A stretch of 64,000 nt of DNA from Sambucus nigra (lineage: Eukaryota; Streptophyta; Magnoliopsida; Dipsacales; Adoxaceae), in the NCBI GenBank assembly GCA_949130495.1, contig OX422219.1, positions 264,911,111 to 264,975,110 of the forward strand. Reading direction: 5' to 3'. Positions 45,595 through 56,281 of this stretch are shown one piece after another. The translations under genes were made by a program, and so were the position numbers. How positions within the stretch are numbered: position 1 is the first letter of the stretch; every line of letters begins with the position of its first letter. The notes under the pieces were generated by a model. The model was given only the letters and a program-made list of their open reading frames with translations. It was not told the origin of the DNA and made no database searches.

Positions 45595-46330
45595 ATGGCC
45601 CGTCAGGACGAACAAGCTAATACCATTGGGGAAGTTAATGAGAAAGGATAACTCACGCCTCAGGTGTTTCCGAAAAGGGTACCAATCGTCGAATTTGTGG
45701 GCATTGTGGCACAAGCACTTACTACTGCAATCTTACAATACTACAAACTCAACATGTAGCTTAAAGGAGGAAAAAGATCTAGAGAGGTTAATCAAATGCA
45801 TGTGACTGAAATTGAGACAACAAACCACTCAAGACCGAGACAGTTCCAGAAGTAACGAAATTTATGTAAAGGGCCAAAAAGTGTCAGGGCCAACAAAGTC
45901 AGAGTCAGAATGAAGTCAAGAAGAGGTGTTTCAGTTGTGGAATGGACGGTCATAAACGTCAATCTTATTCAAATCAGACTGGGGAGAAAGTACAACCCGA
46001 CCAGCGAAAATTTTTTGGGACTCTGCTATAAATGTGTACTGTTGGGTCACAAGTGGAGGGATTTTCCTCACCCTGACATAGTTTTTCCCTAAATTTCTCA
46101 TCAAGGCCAGCAAGACCCGGGAAAAAGCGAGACTGGTCAATAACGTAGTGAATTGAGGCAGTTTCAAGAGAGGTGTTTCCAATGTGGTAGAAATGTCCAT
46201 AGGCGCCAGGATTGCCCAGAGAGGAATAGGACCCCACGACAACAAAGTGCTAGTAATAAACCACAGAAACCAGCTCCACCAGCCATTCCAACAGCCTCAG
46301 TTCAGCAGAGGCAGTTATAGTATGGACATG
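45595..46330 (+). pseudogene. Element C: gag remnant with three zinc knuckles, capsid deleted
   Basis: Starts MARQDEQANTIGEVNEKG at 45595, then a TAA. The stretch VGIVAQALTTAI (to about 45735) matches the N-terminal region of B's gag. The capsid that takes about 0.7 kb in B is missing: only about 190 bases separate this from the Gln-rich tail. Three knuckle-like motifs follow: CFSCGMDGHKRQSY (45927-45968, last Cys now Tyr), CYKCVLLGHKWRDF (46024-46065, last Cys now Phe) and CFQCGRNVHRRQDC (46174-46215, intact). Such a gag could not form particles. Confidence 0.8.
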
Positions 46331-46379
46331 TCTGTAACGTCCATCAGATAGCAGCATCTCCGGCACCAACCGAGATAAA

Positions 46380-49300
46380 AGGTACGTTTCTTATACCTGG
46401 TGCTATGGGTTGAATTTTATTTGATACTGGGGCGACGCACTGTTTTATAGCTACCCATTTTGCGAAGGCCTTAGGGTTATTAGCCACAACAGAGAGCACT
46501 GTGACGTGTGTAGACTCACCATTGGGAAATGGATCATTAATTTTCTTTATATACCGGGGTGTGGGGGTAGAGATTGGTATCTTGGTATTACCAGCAGACA
46601 TGTTAATCTTAGATATGCATGAGCACGACATTATTATCGGTATGGATTGGCTCGCAGCTTACAGAGCCATGATAGATTGTTTCAGTGGGAGTATTGTCTT
46701 TGCCATTTCGGGACAAGAGATGTTTGTGGTGGCGATGCCTCGCCCAGGGGGAGGCTTGACTAGTCATTTGTATTACATAAAGGAGGATACCTCTAAGGAG
46801 GTTGTGATTTCCTTAGACTCGATCCCAGTTGTTCGTGAGTATTCAGATGTATTTCAGGAGATACCAGGCCTAACCCTCAGTCGAGAGATAGATTTTGTCA
46901 TAGATTTATTACCAGATACTCGACCTATAGCACGTGCTCCATACCGTATGGCTTCGACAGAGATGCGAGAGTTACGAGATCAGATAGAGCAGCTATTAGG
47001 TCAGGGCTTCATTCGCAGGAGTACCTCACCTTAGGGCGCTCCAGTTTTTTTTGTGAAAAAGAGAGATGGTTCACTAAGGCTATGTGTGGACTACCGGGAG
47101 CTGAACAAGGTCACAATACGGAACAAGTATCTGTTGCCTCGAATCGATGATATGTTCGACCAGCTGAGGGGAGCAACTTACTTTTCGAAGATAGACATGC
47201 AGTCAGGGTACCATCAGCTACGTATTAGGGAACAGGATGTTTCAAAGACTGCTTTCTTGACAAGGTATGGGTCCTATGAGTTCACAGTGATGCCATTTGG
47301 ACTCACAAATGCTCCAGCCATATTCATGGATTTAATGAACCGAGTGTTCAGAGAGTTCTTGGAACAGTTTGTAATCGTCTTCATAGATGACATTTTGATA
47401 TATTCACACTCTGAGGAGGAGCATGTCGAGCACTTGAGGCAGGTTCTTCAGACTTTACGAGAGCATCAACTATATTCTAAGTATGAGAAATGCGGGTTCT
47501 GGTTGCGGGAAGTACAGTTCTTGGGGCATGTCATTTCTGAACGGGGGATAACAGTTGACCCGAGTAAAGTGTCAGTGGTAAGGGAATGGGGACAACCCAC
47601 GACACCAACGGAAGTGCGTAGTTTCTTGGGATTAGCGAGATACTAAAGGAGATTCATTCGGGGGTTCTCCAAAATAGAGGGGCCATTGACGAACCTGACT
47701 CGCAAAGGGGTTCCATATATTTGGGATGATGCTTGCCAATTGGCTTTCGACGAGCTAAAAGACAAGCTTACTTGAGAACCGGCCCTTGATTTACCTAAGC
47801 CGGGCGGGGAGTACCTGGTTTACACCAATGCTTCCTTACGAGGACTTAGGGCAGTACTTCAGCAAGAGGAGAAGGCTATAGATTTTGCCTCCCGCAAGCT
47901 TAAGACGCACGAGAAGAACTACCCCACTCACGACCTAGAGTTGGCAGCGGTCGTTTTTGCATTGAGGAGTTAGAGGCACAATTTATTGGGAGAGAAATTC
48001 TGCTTGTTCACAGACCACAAACCACTGCAGTACCTGTTCACTCAGTGAGAATTGAATATGCGTCAGCACATGTGGTTAGAGTTTATAAAGGACTATCAGT
48101 TCGATATACAGTACCATCCGGGGAAGGCCAACGTAGTTGCTGATGCGTTGAGTCGTAGACCGGTAGATGATGTAGCGGATGTCTGGAAAGCAAAGTGGAA
48201 AGAGTTGGGTCACCAGGATGCAATAGCACATTCCTTCATATCTGTCATGATAGTGACACTCGAGATTGTTACGAGGGTCATACCGGCGCAGACAGCAGAC
48301 CCATTTTGCGAGGAGCAGATTGTACAACTTTTAGCCGAGGGTGCTGAGTCCTATTCTGTTAGTTCTGATGGGGGTTTGAAGTTTAATGGGAGATTGGTGG
48401 TCCCAGAAGGAGCAAACTTATGTCATGTAATGATGACTCAGTCTCACGGATCCCGATTTGCAGTGCATCTTATACTAGGATATGAGGCGGCAATACTGGT
48501 GGAGTAGGATGAAAAAGGATATTGCTAAGTTCGTATCCAAGTGTTCTACCTGCCAGCTAGTAAAGGTGGACCATCAGAAACCATCAGGGTTGCTTCAGCC
48601 ATTGGAAATACCCGCGTGGAAGTGGGAGAGTATTTCCATGGATTTTATTACAGGGTTGCCTACATCACAGCGAGGTCGCGACTCCATCTGGGTGATTGTG
48701 GACCGTTTGACCAAGGTGGCTCACTTTCGGCTGGTGCGAACAGATTATACCACGGGTCAGTATGCTCAGTTTTTCATTGCTGGGATTGTCAGATTGCATG
48801 GGGTGCCCCTGAATATTATATCAGATAGAGACAAGATTTTCGTATCGCATTTCTGGGAGAGTTTTCAGGAGGCTATGGGTACAGAGTGAGGTTGAGTTCA
48901 TCTTATCACCCACAAACAGATGGACAGACAGGGCGTACTAATCAGATGTTGGAGGATATGCTACGCATGTGTGTTCTTGATTTTAGAGGAGGTTGGGAGC
49001 CACATCTTCCACTGGTAGAGTTCACTTATAATAACTCCTATCAGTTCACGATTGGCATGGCTCCATTCGAGGCTTTGTATGGCGGTCCTTGTCGTTCCCC
49101 AACTTGTTGGCTAGAGGTGGGGGATAACAAGTTGCTAGGACCAGAACTGATTCAGGAAACCTCCGCGAGGATTGAGATTATCAGGAGTCACATTCGAGTA
49201 GCACAGGATAGGCAAAAAAAGCTACGCCGATGCGAAACGATTCTTCCGAGAGTTTAACGTGGGGGACCAAGTGTTACTACGTGTATCTCTTATGAAGGGA

Positions 49301-49729
49301 GTGATGAGGTTCAGGAAGAAAGGGAAATTGGCCCCGAGGTACGTGGGACCATTTCCCATTATCGAGAGGATTGGGACGGTGGCATACAGATTGGGACTTC
49401 CAGAGCATTTACATCCCATTCACGATGTATTCCACATCTCGTCGTTAAGACGATACCTTCAGGATGACATGGCTCACACCCACATCGCGATAGATGAGAT
49501 AGACTTACAGCCTGACAGCTCTTACGAGGAGAGACCAGTGGCTATCCTAGACCATAGCGAGAGGAGATTGAGGTCGAAGGTAGTTCCACTTGTACGGGTC
49601 CAGTGGGAGCATCATAATGTGGAGGAATCCACCTGGGAGCGCGAGGCAGATATGCGCGAGAAATACCCAGATTTATTCTTACCAGGTATGCCTTATTTTT
49701 TGAATTTCGGGATGAAATTTCATTATTAG
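46380..49729 (+). pseudogene. Element C: pol pseudogene (protease to chromodomain)
   Basis: Protease active site DTGATHCFI at 46423, with a TGA just before it at 46411, and IIIGMDWL near 46630. [13 protein letters not shown] near 47080, MPFGLTNAP near 47290, FIDDILIYS near 47385. RNase H has YTNAS in place of YTDAS near 47825, losing the first Asp. Stops at 47032, 47644, 47773, 47971 and 48046. A frameshift near 48470 leads into integrase: zinc region, SMDFI, SDRDKIF; another near 48885 precedes QTDGQTGRTNQ, where the catalytic Glu is Gly. A third frameshift near 49215 (poly-A) leads to the GPF motif and a chromodomain (ERPVAILDHSERRLRSKVV) at about 49530-49665. Confidence 0.92.
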
Positions 49730-49739
49730 GGGCGAAGTA
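49725..49739 (+). other. Element C polypurine tract, weak
   Basis: AGGGGCGAAG directly before the 3' LTR, preceded by a GGGATGAAATTT motif; a C interrupts the purines. Confidence 0.75.
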
Positions 49740-52658
49740 TGTAATACCCCGTATTTTTATGCTTTCTAAATTTGGGGATTTATTAAATTTAGTGTGAGTT
49801 ATTAATTTAATATAAATTCGAAAATTAAATATTTTTAATTACTAACGTGACGAGAGTTAGTAATCATTGGAAACTTGTTGAATATTACTAATGAGTAAAG
49901 TAATATAATATTGGTACTATTAAATGTCACGAGTGAATAAAATGACAATTTTGAAAATTTAAGTCGGGACGCGCCCGTGTCGCGTCGGGACTAATTATGG
50001 ATTAATAAAAGTGAATAAATTATAAGTCGCTCGTATGGTCATTTTGAGTGCGCCAAAGTGTTCGTAAGGGTCGAGATAGTCAGAAAAGTGTAGCCGGGGG
50101 TTTAGTTTGGGTCTCGGGGCATTTTTAGGCCTATTTAGCACCCCCGGAGGGCATTTTGAACATTTTGCTTTTTTAGGTAATTAAACCCACGAAATTTATT
50201 AGGTTATATTAGTCATTTGGAATGGTCTTTTATGGTTATCAGACTCACAACTTTAGAACGACCATTAGAGAGGAAGGTAGAAAGCTTTCCAAGCAATCCA
50301 AGGCCAAAAATTCATCCGGTTGCACCGCCACCACCACTAACGCATAGATCGCGCGACGGGGAACACAAACACACCAAATTCGTCCACAAATCAGAACCCT
50401 GAAATCTACAGGAAAGTATTTATCTTGCATATTTCGTTAATGCATCATTCATGTTAGTCTATGGATGATTATGATGAGTTTCATAGAAGAAAACCCATGT
50501 TGGAGATAGGAAAAATCTCATGTAGTAATGATATATATGATAATCTGGAAATCCCTTCATATGTAGAGGTTGTATTACAAAATTTGGAATTAATATGGAT
50601 GAACGAATTGATGTTGATTAGGTTCTCTAATTGAAAATTTGGGAATTAGGGTTCTTACGAATTAATTTGGGGATTTCATGTAATCTAAATGATTTTTGAT
50701 GAATTAATGATTCTAGGAAGTTATTAATGTTATATAATCATGATATTATTGATTGGGATTGAAGAGGAGACGTTTGGGATTAAACTATAGAGGTTTTTAG
50801 GCTTAAAAATGGTGAAAAATGAATTTGCCAAAGGTTGAAGACGAAACAGTGCAGTTCGCGCGATGTCGAGCGAAGTAGTTCGAGCGTGATGTCAATGTCG
50901 CGCGAAGTCGTTCGAGCGAGATGGAAAATTCACTCGAAGTAGTTCGAGCGACACGTACAAGTCGTTCGAGCGAGAACCATTCTGGTTCGAGAGAGATTTT
51001 CAATTTATCGGTAAATTCCTATTTTACCCCTATTTTAGAAATCAGTTAATTTGAGTGAGGAAAACCAGTATTCGAGGAATTCAGATTAGTACAAAGTTTT
51101 TGGGGTTGTGTAGGTGTCATGATTTCAGTATTTGGGACGATGAGGTTACTTTAAAGATCACGAGAGGGAGATAACCGTAATAAACGATATGAGTCCGTTA
51201 TATGGGATAAGTGAGTAAAATGTCTTCAGAACAAGAAGTTATAATTATAGATTGTGGGTACACCAAATTTCGAAATGTGAATAAGTGTTGTATATATATG
51301 ACTATGTGATTGTGCATATATTATAAATGTGTAAAAATCATGCCCGCGCTACTTGTTATCCCTGAGGTTACCGCGCCGGGACAGTCTTATCTCGATGGGA
51401 CCTTTATGGGGGATATTGACTCGTACCCTAGAAGATAGGAATCCTAGGTACAGGCTATCGGATCGATAGTCATGGTCCTAAGAGACGTGAGGGTATGTTC
51501 TGACCTCTTGGACTTGGAAACTATTCTTCACCTCAATATTGTTTGTGTTTTGTTCAATACAGTTCGAGAGTGATTCCGAACTTGTATTTCCCTTAGTATG
51601 AGTTATACAGGGACTGGATAGCAGAGTATGCCCGCACCATAATTATTATGTGGGGTGCTGTTAGGATATATATATTATATAAGGATTAATAAATATTTAA
51701 ATCTGAATTTGGAAGTACCTACTGTGCTTAAGGTAAGTAAGAAATTAATAATTATTTCAATTGTGAAACAAGTGTTTGAAAAGTATAATGTGTTACTGAG
51801 AAACTTATTAGTAAATAAGGTTTAAATGAGAACTTTGTTGTTAAATAAAATTAACCTATTAAACAGTTGGAATTGTCAGTTTAAATCTTACGAACAACCT
51901 AAGATAAGATAAGTTAAACCATTGGGAAGGTTAGTACGATAAGCGTTCACATTAGTAGAGAGGTGAGAATTTGTCAAGGGAGTGTCGCACTAATATGTTG
52001 TTGCATTGGCCAGCAAACATTTTAAATACTTGCTAAGCAAATTTTAAATCGTTTTTACAATCGCGCTCTGACCCGTTTCCATTTTCTTTCCCTTATATAT
52101 ATATATGTATGTATTACAAGTGCCCAGCCACATGGGCGTCTTGCTTAGGATACTTTGGAAGGAACGCGCTGCAGCTTAGGTGGGAGTTGCAGGCTTCTTA
52201 CTTAGACGACCTCATTTATTTGATTCTACTCCTAGCATTATTTATTCCAGTTGGGCGTGTGTCGCCCTTTCCATTATTCAGTTGTTTCATAGGACAATGT
52301 GATTCATTTATTTCCAGTATTCACACTTTGGGATTTATTACTGTCAAGATGTTTTTACTTTAAATTTTAATGTTGGAATTACCTAGTTGGATATTTAATT
52401 ATTTGATTGTTTGTTCTGGTATAGCTGTTGTGTGATTCTTTAATTATGAATTTTGTAAAGTTTAAATGTTGGTTTAGATAAATAAAATTTTGAAACTAAT
52501 GTCTAAAGTGGTTTTGACACTTAGCTTAATTATGTAGGCTGTTAAATTGGAAAAAGTGATTTTTACGACAGTGATGCTAAGAATGAACCAACCTTTCACC
52601 TTGATTATAATTTAATAAATGACTGATCACCCGGTATTTAATTAGGCGGGGTGTCACA
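49740..52658 (+). repeat. Element C 3' LTR (2919 bp)
   Basis: Partner of 42481-45402. Palindrome cluster at about 50853-50998. Followed by CTCAT at 52659-52663. Confidence 0.95.
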
Positions 52659-52663
52659 CTCAT

Positions 52664-53265
52664 CTTCTTATAAGTTTCATTCTTCTTAGAAGACTTTTGA
52701 ATTTGAATACTTTATGAGGGTTGAAGCAATGAATATATGTGACTAGGGTCGGTGATGGATTCGATTCGAAAGTTTGGTTATAACAAAAAAATTCACTTGC
52801 TCACGAAAACTCTCAAAATCTCTACGGTGATTTGTGGGAGCATGTGTGAAACCATGTGTGAGAGTGCATGTGAGAACACGTGTATAAACCCATGAGGGAG
52901 CATATCGGGGAAAATGCGTGTGAGAAACTCCCCCTATCTTAAAACAAAATTCCCTAAGGTGGCATCTTTGTTTGCTATGGGAATGAACATAAATAGGATT
53001 GGTTCTACCTTGGTCAAAAAGTCTAGGATGTTCTATCCTTGGGGAGGTAGTTTGAGTCCCATAAGGATCCATCACAAATTCGAGAACTAGTTCGGGTAAG
53101 GCATGAGAAGTGGATGCACTGGTGTAATCTATTCCTTGCCTCTCATTAAAACCTAACGGGGGACCGAAGAAAATCTTTCCAACCTTTTTTTGTATCCTCT
53201 ATTGTAACCTTGACCTATCGAGAATGTGCTAAACCTTTCTCGAGTTGGGATACACGGGCTTCAAG
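52664..53265. other. Flank of element C, no supported gene
   Basis: The first about 45 bases on the minus strand can be read as the missing upstream part of G's RT (KKNETYKK before the target site). Beyond that I see no coding signal, only CATGTG-type short repeats near 52830-52930. Confidence 0.4.
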
Positions 53266-54283
53266 ATTGGGGACATTCCACAACACCTACTGAGGTTTGG
53301 AGCTTTTAATGATTGGTCGAGTATTAAAGGAGATTCACCTAGGGATCTAAAAAATAGCGAAACCAAGTCGACCAAGAAGAATGTGATATTTCGTTGGAGT
53401 GAGAAGTGTTAGCATGCGTTCGACACTCTCAAGGAAAAGTTGGATTTTGCGCCAGTTCTTGCCTTACTTAGTGATGGAGTTGAGTTTTTGGTTTATATTG
53501 ATGATTCTTTACAAGAACTAGGTCGGGTATTAATGCAGGAATATAGGACAATTTCTTATGCCTCTCAAAATTTGAGGACGCATGAGGTTAGTTACTCGAC
53601 TCATGACTCAAAGTTGGCAACCATTGTATTTTTACTACATGTGTAGAGACACTATATTTTGTGTGAGAAGTTTAGGATCATTGGCGATCATAAGAGTCTA
53701 CAGTATCTATTTACACAAAAATGTCTCAATATAAGACATCGATGATGATTTGAATTAATTAAGGATTATCGGTTAATAATCTAGTATCAGCTGAGGAAGG
53801 CTAACGTGGTGGCAGATGCATTGATTCAATGACGTATCAGAAGTCTCTCATCGCTTTAAGTGATCGAGTGGGGTTCAGTAGAGATAATTGGCGAGTTGAT
53901 TATAGCATTCATGAATATGCTCACAGTGATTTTAGAAATCATGGTACGATTGTTCTTGGGATAGGCCCAGGGTGAGATGTATAAAGTGAAGGTGATGGAG
54001 CTTCTTGTTATCGGTTTACCTTTTTTTCCAGTAATATCTGATGGTGGGTTGGATTATAAGGGTATGTGGGTACTACCCCTGGATGAGGAATTGAGACGAG
54101 ACATTGTGGAGGAGATGTGTGTTCGCATTTTGCAGAACACCCATGAGGGGATAAAATGTACCAAGATATGAAGAATCAATATTGGTGGGATAATATGAAG
54201 AAGGACATGGCCAAATTCTTATCGAGATGCACTACTTGTCTGATGGTAGAGGTGGACCATTAGAAGTCGCCTATTATGCTTAT
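53266..54283 (+). pseudogene. J: Ty3/gypsy RNase H and integrase fragment
   Basis: Plus-strand pol fragment. TPTEVWSF near 53284 is the RT/RNase H joint. RNase H runs 53440-53860: the first active-site motif reads YIDDSLQELG, then SYASQNLRTHEVSYSTHDSKL, GDHKSLQYLFTQ, and KANVVADAL. Integrase zinc region at about 54150-54265 (YQDMKNQYWWDNMKKDM, then CTTCLMVEVDH). Stops and frameshifts are frequent. The fragment ends exactly at solo LTR I (54284), so the rest of integrase was there or lost before that insertion. Confidence 0.8.
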
Positions 54284-55003
54284 TGTAATACCCCGTAATT
54301 TTAATGACTTTTAAAATGGGTTATATTTTAAATTAATGGATTAATTGGATCTTATTATAAATTAATTCATTTGGGTTTTATCCGAATTCTGGATATTAAA
54401 ATGGATGATTCTGAATATTACTTAAAGATATTTAGGTAATATATGAATGTGATGTCATTGATATGACGGTATGATATAAATTTGATAATTTGAATTTTTA
54501 GTCAGACGCGGTATGGGACGTGTCGGGACTAATTTATTAAATTAAAAAGGAAATTTATTTTCTATCGACCTTATAGCCATTTTGACTGCGTCGTTGCGTC
54601 CGAAAGGTTCGAATAGTCAGAAAAGTCTATTTGGATGTTAATTTTGAGTCTCGGGTCATTTGGAAATGAAAAGACAACCCAAAAGGGCATTTTGGTTATT
54701 TTTACAAGGGGGATGAATAGTGATTTCGGGTTTTGTCTTATTATAAGTATTTGGAGAATAGTGTATGTAGGTTCATTTCATCTCTTCTACTCAAAATTGA
54801 AAAATCATATTCTTAGAGAGAGTGAAAGGTTGCTTGGGAAGGGAAAAGCTTGCTTGGAAATGAGGAGAACCAAAGGTCATAGGTCACCACCACCATCACC
54901 ACCTATGTTTTCGACAGTGATGCTAAGAATGAGCCAACTGTATATTCTTTTTTAATTTGGTATGGGACTGGCCACCCGATATTTAATTAGGCGGGGTGTT
55001 ACA
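54284..55003 (+). mobile_element. I: 720-bp solo LTR with target duplication CTTAT
   Basis: TGTAATACCCCG at 54284 and CGGGGTGTTACA ending at 55003; CTTAT flanks both sides (54279-54283, 55004-55008). The first part resembles the start of C's LTR (GGGACGTGTCGGGACTAA, then GAATAGTCAGAAAAG), the end resembles the last about 100 bases of it (GTGATGCTAAGAATGA). About 2.2 kb in the middle, including the palindrome cluster, are absent. Confidence 0.9.
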
Positions 55004-55008
55004 CTTAT

Positions 55009-56172
55009 AAGGACATGTTTTTATAAATGTTCATCTGGAATCTTGGAATTTCTGTGTTGTCCTAGACTTGTATACCATTACATCTCGGTACGTCATCACA
55101 CGTTCTACCTTGACATCCATCATTCGAATCTTGAGCATCAAGCATCATCAACATGCACCCATCATTGACAACATGCGTCATGCATATTTAGCCATATCTA
55201 TTCCTAATAACTCCACTACACTAAAAGGTAAAATGATTAATTGGAGTTATTAATCTTCGCATATTTATTTGGGATATTCTTATAAAATGATTTTATCAAA
55301 ATTGAGGTATTTTTCTAAGTAAAAAATTATTTTTTAAGACCTGTACGCGAGACTTTTTTTAACAAGTATTTTTCTCTTACGTCGTTCAAATGATATAGCT
55401 ATGTCGTTCAAATGACATTGAGATGTCATTCAAACGACAACTTCTAATGGAAACACACCTCTTTTGAAGGGTTGCTCGAAGGTTATTTTTTAAGATGCAT
55501 CAAACGAACCCGTACTGTTTTGCATTTTTAGGGTGATTTCTTATGTCGTTAGTAACTACATCTAATGTCATTCAAATGACATGCATATGTCGTTCAAATG
55601 ACTTCAAACGACCAGTGATGCTTCAACTTTTTATTCAGCCTATTTAAACCTGTTAAGAAGATAGGCTTTGCAAGTCTTCCCAAACTCCGTTTCTCCATTT
55701 TAGATGCACCAAAAGACTTCATCTTTTAGGCTTTAAATCCTTTTTTATTCACTCCAAAAATCCCAAATGTTTTATGTGAATCATTTTTGGCTTGATTATT
55801 CATCTTACTCATTCTGGAGTAACCCTTGTGGAGAAGAAGACTATCTCTATTTTTAACCAATTGGAGCCCTTGCGAGATCTCTTGACGAAGACTTCGAACC
55901 GACACCTTAGTGTATTTCTTTGTCGCAAAAACGCTATATTTCTTCTGTGCAATTGTATGTTGGATATTTATAATTTATATAGAAATAAAAGGCTTTGCCC
56001 CTGCTGGGGATTTTCCCTCAAATTTATTTTGTGATTGTTTGGTTGTGCATGCTAGATAATTCATATTATTGTCAATCATAATTAGATGCATGTTTTATGG
56101 ATTTAATTAAAATCTGGGCATAAAATTGGAATAATTAAACAAGTTTAAACATTGAACACAAGAGCACTCTCA
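55009..56172 (+). repeat. Element H 5' LTR (left end uncertain)
   Basis: Ends CACTCTCA at 56172, just before the primer site. It holds a cluster of GTCGTTCAAATGAC-type palindromes at 55379-55612, a CTATTTAAACC TATA-like box near 55640, and a GGGGATTTTCCCTC block near 56010. No partner LTR remains, so the start cannot be fixed; it could begin anywhere between about 55010 and 55300. Confidence 0.6.
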
Positions 56173-56175
56173 AAT

Positions 56176-56187
56176 TGGTATAAGAGC
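56176..56187 (+). other. Element H primer binding site
   Basis: TGGTATAAGAGC, one mismatch to the tRNA-iMet site, three bases after the LTR. Confidence 0.88.
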
Positions 56188-56281
56188 CAATTACATAATT
56201 ATACTGTTTAATTTTGTCGCTAAATTTTTCTAGATATCAATTTTTGTATAAAAGATAGATATTTAAAAAAACGCAAACTCA

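Larger units (their letters stand above)
42481..52658 (+). mobile_element. Element C: complete Ty3/gypsy chromovirus, plus strand, nested in G
   Basis: A 10,178-bp element with LTRs 42481-45402 and 49740-52658 (TGTAATACCCCG...CGGGGTGTCACA), tRNA-iMet primer site, weak polypurine tract and exact CTCAT duplication. Interior order: gag remnant, protease, RT, RNase H, integrase, chromodomain. Its proteins are clearly related to B's, but the LTRs differ in much of their length, so it is a sister family. Disabled by a gag deletion, stops, frameshifts and a lost integrase Glu. Confidence 0.95.

Noticed and set aside
52743..53075. 110-codon minus-strand ORF
   Set aside because: No recognisable motif; its His/Thr-rich text comes from CATGTG-type repeats.
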